In this document: positions 1 to 12,120 of the stretch, one piece after another | How positions within the stretch are numbered: the first letter of the stretch is position 1 | Layout of the letters: the number at the start of each line of letters is the position of its first letter | NCBI GenBank assembly: GCA_003993805.1 | Contig: RSEF01000005.1 | Location: forward strand, 22,237,429-22,301,428 | Length of the DNA stretch: 64,000 nucleotides | Direction: 5' to 3' | Source: Himantopus leucocephalus | Taxonomy: Eukaryota; Chordata; Aves; Charadriiformes; Recurvirostridae | Notes under the pieces: generated by a model | The model's input: only the letters and a program-made list of their open reading frames with translations | Told to the model about the DNA's origin: nothing | The model's database searches: none | Made by a program: the position numbers and the translations under genes

Positions 1-640
1 ATTAACTCCTGGAAGCTGTCCAGATGTACAAGGGAAATGATCTCTCCATGTAGGTCCTGATCTAATGCACCTTTCAAAGCATTTCCATAGCCACAAAGTC
101 AGCCTAATCAGGATGGCATTTCTTTGGTTCTATGTCACATGAAGTGAGACAATTGCCCATTTTGTCATGTAAAGCTGGTGGCTTGCTAGTAGTTCATACT
201 TACCCTACAGAGTACTTGGGAATTTAGCAACTTCATCACCTGTTCATGGTTTTCAAACAATAAGTTTATATAGGGTTTTTTTCTAACAGTCAGATAACTA
301 GAAACATAACAACTTCAGCTATATTTAAGTCTACAGTTTTGCTAAGTATTTCTTAGCTGAAAATAAAATAAAATATGTAAATAAATCTCTAATTCTTAAC
401 CAATGTAATTATTATTAAAAATATGCTTCAGATGCAAAAGAAAATAGGTCAGATCAAATACAGGGTGTAGACCTGTTTTGCTGGATAAAGGCATTTTCAC
501 ATAGCTATTCTTCTGTGCAGAAGGGAATTTAAAAATGCCCATTTACAATATGTCTATATTTAAAATTAACTCAGCATCATCATCTTGAAAAGCTAGTCTG
601 CATACTGGCTTTCTTTAACACGTTCTTTTCGATGTGACAC

Positions 641-880
641 TTAAACTAGGATAGTTTTATATAGGGTTTTTAGCTTCACCATAATAAAATCCTTAATGAA
701 TTCAGCGGGTATCTCAGCTGGCTTAACTGTCATTTTAGTGCCTTTTTTTTGGTCATACTTGCACCTTCTGTGACTTATTTTTCCCAAATGTATCCATATT
801 CTTGCAGTCGCATCGCAATACTTCCACTTGTATTGTGTAGAAGCAGAAATGTTCCATGTCAGCTTGTTAACAGCCTTCAT
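641..880 (-). other. Protein-like ORF of unknown status (79 codons)
   Basis: A minus-strand frame runs from an ATG at 880 to a TAA at 641, with an in-frame stop only a few codons upstream of the ATG. The predicted peptide has a mixed, protein-like composition, rich in Lys, Thr, Ile and Trp, with a segment reading RRCKYDQKKGTKMTVKPAE and then a PAEF motif. I do not recognise a family. No clear splice sites, promoter or poly(A) signal support it, and an ORF of this size can occur by chance. It could be a lost exon, a retrocopy fragment or noise. Confidence 0.15.
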
Positions 881-3076
881 ATCTGGAGGCTATTGTCATA
901 TACATGTTTCTAAAATACTCGCAAATTTGTTGCTTAACTAAGGATAGAAAAATAACCAGTATGGTTGTCTTTTCTTCAAAGAAAACCGACTTAATTAGCC
1001 AAGGTAACAGCAGGGTTGAAACCAAAATATGATTTAAATGTCCTGATTCCATCCTTTCCTCATTTTGTGTTAAGACTGTAAAACATACAGAGTTCCCTGG
1101 GGCAAGAGGGACATGTCTCTGTTTATTCTGTAAAATGCTTAATATAGGAGGAACATAAAAAAAAAATCCAAGCTATAATTCTTCTCAAGCATTTCCTTCT
1201 TTGTGTTTATACTGACATTTTAAGACTACTTAATTCTATCACTCTTGGAGTTTTTCAGTAATTCACATGGCAAAGAAAAAGATGCACACAAATGCAGCGA
1301 GAGCCTGGGATAGAGAGGCACTTGAACCTATGCAGAAAAAAGTGCCTTGAATTTTCAGAAGCCTGACTGTTCCCTGTATGGTTAGACAGCCATACAACAT
1401 TAATGCAGAAACAGCTTTAGGCATTAAGCAACTGAAAACACATGCTTAGGATGGCAAATAACAAGACTGTAAAATCAGTTCCAGGTCCCATGGGATGGTG
1501 ACAGGGAGTGTGGCTGCGAAGCAGGAGCCTGCCTTAGGCAGCTGTGACTGAAAGCCACGCTCAGTCGATCCTGGGTAAGGTCTACAAAACTCCTTCTCTG
1601 AGTCCTTAGAGCAGCAAAATCTACTTTTGAATGTACTGCTGGGATGTGTTGTCCTCAATTTACATAGGAAACAAATGATATTATAGACCTGCATATTCAC
1701 AGTTTCCCTTGACAATAATCTTGCATAAACTTGTGGAACTCATATAGTGTGAAACAGGGTGAATTTCTTAAGAATCACTTGTCTTCTGGAACTGGAATTA
1801 TTCATCTCCTAACTCTGACACAACCTTCTTTAACAACCTTGATTGACTTTTTCGGTATCAATTTTATTCACACAAACAGCTGTTATTTCTGCTCATCCAC
1901 AAAAAACTCAATGATCTTGAGAAAATCTTTTCATGTGTAACTTGTACAGTCCAAGATTACAAAGAGAAAAAGAATTGGAAAAACATCCAAAACTTTTCGG
2001 TGCTTATCTTGCATGAATCACTCAATTTCTGTATCACTGAATTCAAATTGCTTTTGTTACTTTGAGCTGCACTGGGATGTCTATAGATACAGATGATAAA
2101 GCATAAAGCGGGGAATGATAGGTCATAGACTCTACACCTGTAGGCACTGGAAATATGAACTACCCAATTCAGTTCTTATAGGAGGGATAAAAGTTTTTTC
2201 TTTTATAGTGACCACAAGTGTAAAAAAGGTATCACAAAGCTATCATAGCTACATCATAGCTATTACTTCCTGTCCTTCAGTAAGAGAAAAAGAGCTGGGA
2301 GGTGCCAACATGTTAGCAGAGATCCTGGTGACCTGCAAATCCTTAACACACGTCACCCTTTTAAAAATATGGTAGTAAACTTTAGACAATATGCAACAGG
2401 GAAGAACATGGGAAACTCCCTTGACAAGCGGGTGACTGTGTCAGCTGACTTCTATTCTCCAAGCAGCACATGCGAACCAGCAACCCTTCCCTGTTCTCTA
2501 TAGGTAGGATGTACAATGTCTTACATTTCCTAATCAACCACACAGTTCTTAGAGTTTCAGCAAATTGTTTGACATAAAAGCATATTTTAAACAGGACAAG
2601 ACCTTTTATAGTGAAACAGGAGAATCTTTCATTGATCTTTTGCAAAACATGGTGTCAGTTTTGGAAGTCCACAGGGGAAGAAGCTTTTTGTGTGCACGTG
2701 TCTGTCTTTCTGTGCTTTTTATCTGCTTTCAAAGGTAACAAGACTCACATTATAGGAATTTGTAAGAATCTTTAAAAATAACTGTCAAATATGTGAGTTC
2801 TTTCTATATTTGGTTACAATGCTCAAGGGCAAGTTTTACAAGTTTCATAGACTTGACCTGTAGTATCAACACTGCTTGTTGCCTACTGTTTCAGATCTGT
2901 ACAAGCATGTCATGGAAACTGCTGCATCTGCTTCCTTAAACCTTGTGGTGGCACCCAGTGATTATATCGTTCAGGCAGAAGAAATGAAGAAGCCAGTAGC
3001 ATCTGGGTTTTTTTGGTCATTTTGAAGCAAATAGAAGGAAAAAGAGATAAAAAAGATTCAATTACACACTTTGTGG

Positions 3077-3141
3077 AAAGAAAAAAAAAAAACCAACAAA
3101 AAACCAAACCAAAAAAACCCAACCCCACACCAAAAAACCCT
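3077..3141. repeat. A/C-rich low-complexity tract
   Basis: A run of about 13 A is followed by irregular CCAAA/CCAAAA-type words and ends in CCC-containing motifs. This is simple-sequence DNA with no coding meaning. It lies about 400 bp upstream of the LTR at 3537 and may derive from an eroded poly(A) or microsatellite seed. Confidence 0.8.
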
Positions 3142-3536
3142 AAGCAATAATATTAATTTGAAGGCCTGATTTTAATGCTTGTGTTGTTCACATCTGAAGT
3201 GGAAAAATCTTACATGTGTAGGATTTTTGCCTGTAACAGCTAGTTTTTGCATTTTTTTACTTGAAATTTTTCTTATAAACAGAATATAGATAGCAATAAA
3301 ATTTGAGGTATTTTAAGCCAAAAGGTTGAAGTGCCATAACAGTATATCCACAGTCCCTAGGAAAATAAGTCATGTTCTCTTTTAGTCCCTGTGCCATTGT
3401 TGTAAAAGAAGCTTGCCTCTTCTTAGCTAGCATATGGCCATCTCCTACTTCCTAGTTCTATAAATACCTTAAAAAGCAGAGAAGTACTTTTAACTTCAGT
3501 TCAGTAAGGACTGAGGTATAAGACCTTTTTCAAGGT

Positions 3537-4646
3537 TGTATTGGGTTTATGTGGCAAGGTTTTGGTTGCAGGGGTGCAGGGAGTGGTCTGCAGGGGTTGC
3601 TTCTGTGCTGCCCCTGTGGCAGACGGAGCCATTTGCACCNGCTGCCCCTGTGGCAGACGGAGACATTTGCACCCCCAAAGCTGAGCCCATCAGTGATGCT
3701 GGTGGCACCTCTGTGATAACATATTTAAGAAAGGGTAAAAAATGCTGCATAGCAGCTGTGAGAGAAAGGAGTGGGAAAAACGGGAGAGAAACTGCCTGTG
3801 GACACCAAGGTCAGTGAAGAAGGTGGAGGAGGAGGTGCTACAGGTTCCAGATCAGAGATTCCCCTGCAACCTGTGGAGAAGACCATGGTGACACAAGCTG
3901 TTCCTCTGCAGCTCATGGAAGTCCACGGTGGAGCAAATATTCAGACTGCAGCCTGTGAAGGATGCCACACTGCAGTAGATGGACATGCTGAATGAAGCTG
4001 CAGCCTGTGGAAAGCCCACACCAGAGCAGGCTTCTGGCACCAACTGCAGCCCATGAAGAGGAGCCCACATAGGAAGAGGTTTTCTGGTGGTAACTGTGGC
4101 CCATGGAGGACCCTTGCTGCAGCAGTTCATTCCTGATGGTCTGTATCCCATGGAAAGACCCATGCTGGAATATTTCTTGAAGAAGGATCCACATTGGAGC
4201 AGTTCTTGAAGGACTGTATACTGTGGGAGGTACCCCACGCTGGAGCAGGGAAAGAGCATGAGAAGGAAGGAGAGGCAGAGAAAGTGTTATGAATTGACCC
4301 TAGCCCCCGTTCCCCAACCGCCTGCGCTGATCAGGGTGGGAGGAGGTAGAAGAGTCAGGAATGAAGGAGTGAAGTTGAGCCTAGGAAGAAGGAGGGGGGA
4401 AATTGTTTTTAGTGTTGTCTTTTTTTCTCACTATCCTACTATATTTTTAAATGGCAGCAAATTAAATTAATTTTCCCCAAGTCGAGTCTGTTTTGCCTGT
4501 GGTAAAAAAAAAAAGGTAATTGATCTCCCTGTCTTTATCGTGACCCACAAGCTTTTTCATCTTATTTTCTCCCCCTGTCCTGTTGAGGGGGAGTGAGAGA
4601 GTGGCTTGGTGTGTGTCTGGCACCCAGCCAAGGTTAACCCACCACA
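3537..4646 (+). mobile_element. Solo LTR of an avian endogenous retrovirus-like element
   Basis: The element starts TGTATTGGGTTTA and ends TTAACCCACCACA. These termini form an imperfect inverted repeat of the TG...CA type expected for LTRs. A TATA-like atatttaag lies at 3721-3729 and an ATTAAA poly(A)-type signal at 4461-4466, which supports plus orientation and leaves about 180 bp of R/U5. From about 3850 to 4255 the DNA is a degenerate array built on a motif like 'cccatggagg..cccacgctggagcag', recurring at a few tens of bp. No internal gag/pol/env follows, so it is a solo LTR. Target duplication is unclear: the flanks read AAGGT and AAGAC. The ORFs across it are non-genic. A single N at 3640 interrupts it and sits inside a 33-bp near-duplicate (separate entry). 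Orientation and family are inferred by eye from resemblance to common bird LTRs. Confidence 0.85.
3607..3673. other. 33-bp duplication flanking a single N (assembly artefact)
   Basis: Bases 3607-3639 and 3641-3673 are the same 33-mer with one mismatch, separated by one N at 3640. This is the pattern left when two contig ends that overlap are joined by a placeholder instead of being merged. The true LTR probably contains one copy, so the LTR length is overstated by about 34 bp. Confidence 0.75.
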
Positions 4647-5397
4647 AAGACAAAAAATTAGTTTTCTCAAATTCAAGTTTGGTGCTGTAAAAACTGGTCC
4701 TACTTCCATTTTTGTTTAGGCTAATTCATCCCTCATCTGCCTCCCATTTATTACACTGCTTACATTTATTTAGTCTAAATAAGCTCTGCCCGGACCATGG
4801 ACTTATTCCATCCATCCCATGCCTTTTCTGCTGTTACCTCAGAGAAGACAGAGGGTGACTATTAAAGCAGCCCATTACACTGACAGCCAAATAAATACTT
4901 GTCATTGTAACGGTGCATAGCTAGCATCAGCCTTTGCACTGCTGTTCCCTTTGACTCAATCCCCATTTTATCCACACTGCTCATGAAAAAGATCTAAAAA
5001 ATGGTGCCTAGGCTCAGCCATGAGAAAGATTTAACAGCATGCCTGAGAGGAATAGTTTCTGCTTAACAAGAGTCTTCTCTGTCAATGACTTGTCATCCTC
5101 AGTAGGCTGGTGCAAAAAATCAAGGAAGGAATTACAAAACCTGTGTGTTTAAAAAATCACCTTTACTTTTGAGCTTAGGAATGTTTGGAAGATGATAACA
5201 TTAAAAAGATCCCAAGATGAGCAGCAGCAATGATAAGCTGCTGCAAAGCCCAACACAAGTGTTGACAAATCTCACATTCCCATCAGAAGTCTTGCAATAG
5301 TCTTTAAGAAAGATAATAATAAAGTGATCAAATGAGTATCCTAGTTTTCTTTTTAAGATCCAGAGTAATTAATCTAGTTCAAAAAAGAAAGGAAAAA

Positions 5398-5429
5398 ACA
5401 ATATCAATATAATTTTAAATTGATATTGT
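5398..5429. repeat. Inverted repeat, 11-bp perfect arms, 10-nt loop
   Basis: acaatatcaat at 5398-5408 is the exact reverse complement of attgatattgt at 5419-5429. The spacer is A/T only. AT-rich palindromes of this size arise by chance, so no function is claimed. Confidence 0.6.
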
Positions 5430-6180
5430 AATTTTTTAATACGGTTCTAGACAGTACAGGATACTGGATGAGAAAATGGTAAAAAAATGAGTTACGTGAT
5501 TTGACAAGACACTGAAGGAAACTCAAATCAGCATGTAACTTGAAGCTTATTGTTTATAACAAAAGAGTAGCTAGTAAGCTGGATGCAGTCAATAACACCT
5601 AGTCCAACTATTTTAAGGAAAAAACCCAACATCAGTGGTATCAGTGAGGTTCTAACATAAGTGAAAAGCTGCTTTCCTGTCACAAATCTAACTTAATAGG
5701 GTTTTTTTCCCCCTATGCTTCATACTCCATATGGTCACTGGATAACCATCCAGATTCTTATTTATTTCTGTGTTTTGTACAAAGTATCCTTAAAATCAGC
5801 TACTATTCAATGAGCTCTTAGTTTTTTCCTCAATACAGTAATTGCCTTTGTCCTACTTCCTTAATTTATGTTTCAATTAATCTGTTCTGAGTACTCACAC
5901 TCCTAGTCCCATGTATTTACCATTCCGGGCTTTGGCAGATAACCATAACTGCAATCACGTTTATCATTACTGACTGTAAGAAAAAGTGATTGGCAATCAT
6001 GGAATCAAGCCAGCAAGGGGAAGGAATCCCAAATTAGTAACTGGGACACAATGTGTAAGAAAGCTGATGATTTCTCAAACTGATAGTATGCAACACTGAA
6101 AAAAGTCTTTTCTACAATTATATGTTTCTCTGCTAGGAAGAAGGCTAAATATAAGTAGGGAGTGATGAACGTAACTCATC

Positions 6181-6205
6181 ACAGGAGGGCCTGATGCCCT
6201 CCTGT
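6181..6205. repeat. GC-rich hairpin, 10-bp perfect stem, 5-nt loop
   Basis: acaggagggc (6181-6190) pairs exactly with gccctcctgt (6196-6205) around the loop ctgat. The stem is GC-rich inside an AT-rich region, so it would be stable in RNA from either strand. There is no T-run immediately after it and no miRNA-length stem. Its role, if any, is unknown. Confidence 0.65.
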
Positions 6206-7993
6206 CATTTGTGTATATAGGAGATACCTATCATTTCATCTCTTCCTCTAACAACTTGAAAACTCAATGCCTTTATGTAAAATTGTTTTTAAAGTACAGC
6301 CTCACTAGTTCCAGGTTTCTTTAAATTGTACAGTGCTTCTGTACATGTAGTGCAGAAGGTTCTCTTTATATTCCCACCACTTTTGTATAGAAAACACAAA
6401 GTACAATTTGAAGAAACTAGTTAATTCCCAAAGCTAAATATTTTTTTGAAAGCCAAATAAATCCTTTAGAGGTAGATCAGCAACAAGGAATTAGAAGTTA
6501 AATCTTGACTAGTTATCATAAGGGGAACAATTTAATGTTTCTTCTTAGCATAAACATTACCAAGGTCCTCACTGAAGGGCAAATAGATAATGTTCTTTTT
6601 GCAGCCATCAATGCTATTCTGAAAACAGAAGTGTATGACACATTCTATAGTGTATTTCAATTACTGCTATTGCAGAGTGACCAGGTAAGCAGCAATTCTG
6701 TAGAAAACAATGTAAGGACTATACTGGTTCGGAAGTGAGATATGGGCCAACAGTATCCTGCTGCTACAAAGACCAATAATCATACTAGGAAGTAAATACA
6801 GTGATATTATGGTACAGGTATGAAGTAATGATTTGAACCCTCCCTACCCTTGTAAAGCTGCTCTTTCCAAGAGTCCTGTCTAGTTTTGCACATCAGATTT
6901 TAAGAAGGAAGCAGACATGTGGAGAAAACAAAGGTCAGTAAAAATAATCAGATACAGTACCTGAATTCTGTGATGAGAGAAATGGAATATGAGCCTATCA
7001 CAGGTTGTAAGGAGACTGTACATAAACTAACAGTAAAACAAGGGAAACTATGTTAGAGTTAGAGGTTCCAATGGTAAGAATAGTGAGCACTATTTTAGTC
7101 TGCTTGGAGAACACAGGAGATTTTAAAGAACAATTTGAAGAATGTCTGTCAAGAGTGATATAGGCCCTGCCGTCTAACAGTGAGGAGAGACGACAACTTC
7201 CAAGGTGCTTGCCATCTCTTTTCTATGATTTCTCTAAATTTCATAGAATGAATTGTTGATTTATTAATTCATGCAGTTAACTTGTTTATTACACTGCTTC
7301 CCTCCATATTCTAAAGAACATACTGTGTCACTGCAGCACTGCCTAGTTTGTTCCCAATGCACACTTCTCTCTCTTAGACATGTAAATTCAGTCTTGAAGA
7401 AGAGCTGATCTGGTTCTGCTTCAAGCTCTGCCTCTAACTTGTAAAATCAATGAGTGATGTGTTAACAAGCCACTTCTAACTGAGATCTAGACTTCTTTAG
7501 TCTCTACTCATCTGCACTAATGCTCCTTTTTTCATTTGCACATCTTGACGACTCAGTGCCTAAACATGTTACAATTTCTTCAGCCAAAGCAGCTTCTCAT
7601 GCCAGACAAGTGTCGGTATATTAACACCCTTCTTCTGATAGATGTTAAGCCACACTCTGCTGAACTTCCCAAATGATTTGGTGAAGCAACTGAAGTGCAG
7701 CTGTGGACTTTAAAAAAAAAATAATGTTGTCAGCTTCTAAGAATGCACAGGAGAGGATAAATGTATTACCAATAGACTGACTGCAATTAAAATTCTTTGA
7801 TTTATCTCTCTGTACTTTTGACAAAATAGTTCATGGTTTCAGGAGAATATGAGCAGTACTACAATGGTTTGACCACCTCAACCCAGTCTGCATCCTCGGG
7901 CGGTTGATCCTTTCAATACCGGCAAGCCTGTCTGTTAGTGTGAGATATTAATGTTCTGTCAGCTACCACATTCAAGAACAAAACCACTGGAAT

Positions 7994-8029
7994 AATGAGG
8001 AAAGAAATCCAAATGAGGAAAGAAATCCA
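7994..8029. repeat. 18-bp perfect tandem duplication
   Basis: The 18-mer aatgaggaaagaaatcca occurs twice head to tail (7994-8011 and 8012-8029) with no mismatch. The identity points to a recent slippage-type duplication. Confidence 0.85.
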
Positions 8030-8109
8030 AACCTGGATTTTCTATGAAGCTGGATAGCTCCACGTTTTAGTACTTTGTAGAGATTTTACAGGTCAAGATT
8101 AGCAGGCAG

Positions 8110-8470
8110 ATAGACATGGGTGCAGTTGTGGTGGGTACCTGCTACAGATCTCCTAAACAGGAAAAATGAACCAAGAAAAAGATAAATGCCTTTTAAAAAG
8201 TTCTCCAGCTCAGTATTTGTTTGTGAGTCATCAAAATATTGACTATTTCTCCTGGCAGGTCCCACTGGAAATGTGGTCAGTAGACCAGCTGGATCAAAAA
8301 TTAAGTTTAGTCAATTTATTTTTTAAGCAGTCAGCATGCCTATAAGAAGGGGAAATCATGCTTAACCAACATGATAGCCTTCTACAATAAGACAGCTAGG
8401 TTAGTGGATGAGGGGAGAGTAGTGAATGTTGTTTATCTCCACAGATCTTTTGCACATAAAGCATCGGATT
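8110..8470 (+). mobile_element. CR1 LINE relic (endonuclease and RT fragments)
   Basis: Reading the plus strand, 8120-8160 encodes a segment resembling the CR1 endonuclease region (GAVVVGTCYRSPKQ). 8345-8460 encodes a CR1 reverse-transcriptase segment beginning KGKSCLTNMIAFYNK, followed by VDEGRVVNVVYL. At the point where CR1 RT carries its motif A aspartates (YLDFSKAFD-like), this copy reads YLHRSFAHK, so the catalytic aspartates are gone. The sequence between the two segments is not alignable by eye and appears shortened. This is an old, dead copy with uncertain ends. Confidence 0.8.
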
Positions 8471-11400
8471 TCAAGGAATTTTCTCTGTTCATTAAGCATC
8501 TTATTGCACCTTAGCAGAAAATAAGGTTTCCCACTCATATATTGTTCTCTGCAAGCTCCAACCATGTGAGTATTTTTCAGGAAATATACACTAAAAAAGT
8601 TAGATTGAACTTATATGATATCACTATTTAATATGAAGGTAGAACAAAATCTGACAAAGATGGTATGGGAAAGGAGATTTTTGCTTTGGGTTTACTCCAG
8701 ACATGAAATAGGAAAATACAGTGAGTAAAATAAAAATACTCAGTCCAAAGCAAGTAAAACACAATAAGTGAATGTGGGAAAGAAATTTTCTACATCAGAT
8801 TACTTTCTAAACACAGAAAATCTCTTCAGTTTTATCAAGTCAATAATCTGTGTGTTAAACTCATAGTGTTTCTAATTCATACTAGCAACCCTTTGCCAGT
8901 GCCCACAACAGTGTAGAAAGTTAATGTTCCATAGAGTGTTGGAGTATCTCAGATATGTCCATTGAGCTTTTACTTTTAAAAAGAAAATCTACATTATATC
9001 TTCTTAAAACTTTAGTTGCAGAAAAAGCATAAATTAATTCTTCTGTGTTACACTCAATTGCTCTTTTGGATCTCTGCTGGAACACTCAATTTTTGTATCA
9101 ATCTAATTGGAAAACCTGTGGCAAATGTGCAAAGCAATAATTTTAGGCAGAGCAGAAGCCACTGTTTAAATTTTCTTGATTTAAAAGGTACTGATTTTAT
9201 TAATACAAGATCAGATGTTTTTTAAAAAGTGATAAAAATATTTCTAAAAAAAAATAGTTTTAAAAAGCTGATTCATATTTTATTGTTTATATCATGCCAG
9301 GATGAGTAAAGCAGACATTCAGTGAGATGAAACTGGCCAAATACACTGTCTATACTCTGTTTCACTTTCAGACAAGTTTGTAAGACTACTGAAATTTGAT
9401 TCAAAGTGAAGCAGCAAGTTTTAACACATTAAAAATCTCCCTACTTTAAATTTATTCCTGGTTCAAGTAAAATGGGAAACATTTCAATTTATAATGGATT
9501 TTGTGAGCAATGGCCCACATCTTCATTTATTTTTTAACATTAGTCAGAATTTTGGTGGTTACTTTCCTGACAGAGTTCTTTTAAAGATTCATGTATTTTA
9601 GTGCACTGAGAATTCTGCAGCTAAATCAGTATCCTGCCTTGAATACTCAAAAATTAGTAAATGGGTAATATATTACAAGAATCTATTGGCAATTTTTAGA
9701 GAGGAGCTGGTACAGTAATCTGTATTTCTGTGCTATGTGATGTCCTTCTAGGTAACATGACTCTGCCTCTGCTAATATATTCAAATCCATACAAGCAGCC
9801 AATACCACTGCTGTCAGACATCTTTTCAGCAGTTTACATGAAATAAACTAGTTCCTCAGGCATCCTCATAAAAATTTCTACAAAAAGTGACATCCTTATG
9901 AATGTGCACCACTACTCCTTAGAGCAGATCCCTCAAGGCTGAAAGTTGAGACAAATGGTGATGCAGTTCAAATGAAGCCTTCAGTAATTCTGCCTGTTCT
10001 GTGCTGTTCAGCAAAGGAGTGCTTAGAGTTCAGAGTCTTTAAGGTCGTCAGTTTGGCACCTTTAAGGCAGAAGCAAAAAGAGTCATCCTATATACGTCAG
10101 AAGTCACAAATGTAATATCCTGTAGGTATGGTAAATGTTCCCAGTACCCTTCAGACTTTTAAAATATTTATAAAATATATATTTAAAATTTAACTTGCAT
10201 TATTTCAAGTAAGGAGGAGATCAATATCACCTGACATGTACACAAAGTTTATTGACAGCATCTCAGTGTCTTTTAGGTTTATAGGGTGCCCAAGAACATA
10301 CACATACGTGATCTACTACCATCACCAGATGCATTTTAATATCCTCTTACTGAAAATGTCATCTTACTTTAAGATGTAATAGCTGTAGAATTACACTTGG
10401 TTCCTAACTGGCAGAGACTTTGTTTCCTTGGTAAGAGCTTTAGCAAAAATAAAAAATGCTAGGCATTACAGACTGTGCTTTGAAAGCAGATAATTATTTG
10501 ATCTCATTTACAGTGTTTTTTGCAAGAGTGATAAAAATTTAACACAAGTGCTACATGATGTTACTGTCTTGCCTTCCAAAAGATAACGTCCGTTATTTTT
10601 TTATTTTATTTTATTTAAGTGGACTCAGAATTATGGTTTCAATCAGGCGTTGTGTAGGCAAAGAGTTAGGCACATTTTTCTCTCAAGCACACTAACAATG
10701 AATTCTCATGTGGTCCATTAGAACCCCCTGCCTGTAAACATTACAAAAGTCATCTTACTGCATATCAACTACAAGCTGCAACCTTACCTATTATTTCTGG
10801 TTCTGAATTCCCTCCACAGCTTGACTACTGCTCTTCAGATTTAATTGTCATCATGCCATATATCACAGCCATTTCAGAGAGTTGGCTGGTCATTCCCTTG
10901 ACCAGTAGTGGTAACAGATAACAAGGGAGTGAAAGGATGGATCAAAGATAATTTGCAGTAAAACAAAGGACGGGACCACCAGCATTTCACTGACTAGTTG
11001 TGGAGGTGGTGGTTTTAAGACCTTCAGGCTTGGCCTTAGAAAATATCATACCATAGAATTATCTATGACACAATGAGCAGAAATTATCTAAGCATATCCT
11101 TTGTCGCACTAAAGTATAAAAGGAAGACTGTGTGTGCATGCATGTGAGGGAATAAACTGGTAGGACTCACACTTGTGGAACAAAAAGGAGAGCCAACTCC
11201 TAAAAAGTAAAAGAGTAGTGTTATTTGCTTCCAAGCATATCTGTTGGAGGCATGAGCGAAGAAGGCACTATCATTTAGAGTGATATTTGTCTACTCCTTC
11301 TTTGAGTATTAAATTAATCCTTATGTGGTTGATGCTGTTCTGCCTGCGATACAAACCTACAGTGAAATAAAGAATCACTGACCTACCTAGCCAGTCCTGC

Positions 11401-12120
11401 TTAGTAAAGATCACATGCCCTTTTCTTTAGTACATGTATTTTACTATATGTATATTTACTAATGTAAGGCTAGTAGAAAAACCAGGAATAAAACTACAGT
11501 AAATTTTCTCTGCAGTTTGAATTTTACACAAGTTTATTTCTCTCCTTGTCTGAAATTATGATCAATATTGGCTGTGATATTTAAGCCACTAAGTAACAGT
11601 CATATTACATACTAGAAATGGCTACATTTCCATAAGAACTAACATCAGGTATTCACACCATGTGGTTTCCTAACATTATCTTCTGGGGTTTTGGCAGACA
11701 CTGCACATACAAAGATTAGTAGCAGTCTAATCCAGTAACAATGTTACAAGGAAAGCCTCATGACTGTTTATGAACAGTTTCTTTCAAAACTTTTTTTACT
11801 CCTTGATTAACACTTATTCATACACACACTGCAGCAGCGTTACTCATGTAAATAATGTATCATAAGAAGTGTCTAGTATGTGTCTGGAATTGCAATTCAG
11901 GCTGTTGGATTTCTGATCATCAGTTTAAAAAGCTTCATATAAAAGGGTTTTTTTTTTTTCTTTCTAGTGGCAAATTAAATCAGACTAGAGTTATAATATC
12001 TCTAAATTATTTCCCTGACTGGAAATCTTAGAGTGTCCCATGATCTTAAAAAATAACAATTAAAAAAAGATTAAAACCACAAAAAAAAAAATAATGCGCT
12101 TCTAAGTCTATTGCCAAGCA
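8471..12120. other. Single-copy AT-rich non-coding DNA
   Basis: No exon, RNA gene or transposon was recognised. A short TTTTA-type simple repeat lies at about 10594-10618, and small A/T homopolymer runs occur near 11948 and 12081. Nothing else stands out. Confidence 0.6.
10594..10618 (+). repeat. (TTTTA)n simple repeat
   Basis: A short run of T-rich words with A at about five-base spacing. It is minor low-complexity DNA. Confidence 0.7.

Larger units (their letters stand above)
1..3536. other. Single-copy AT-rich non-coding DNA
   Basis: No host exon, RNA gene or recognisable transposon was found here on either strand. The short ORFs are of a length expected by chance in AT-rich DNA, apart from one protein-like ORF listed separately at 641-880. 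There is a small cluster of repeated 'catagcta' words near 2235-2265. The stretch ends in A/C-rich low-complexity DNA at about 3077-3141 and then some 400 bp of plain sequence before the LTR. Confidence 0.6.
4647..8109. other. Single-copy non-coding DNA with two hairpins
   Basis: No exon, RNA gene or recognisable transposon was found. ORFs are short and unremarkable. The notable structures are the inverted repeats at 5398-5429 and 6181-6205 and the 18-bp tandem duplication at 7994-8029, all listed separately. Confidence 0.6.

Noticed and set aside
3852..4259. 135-codon minus-strand ORF and overlapping ORFs
   Set aside because: They lie in the degenerate repeat array of the LTR at 3537-4646 and come from its repeated words, not from a gene.
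7890..7925. tRNA-like B-box sequence (gcggttgatcct)
   Set aside because: It does not match the full GGTTCGANTCC pattern, and no cloverleaf or A-box is at the right distance.
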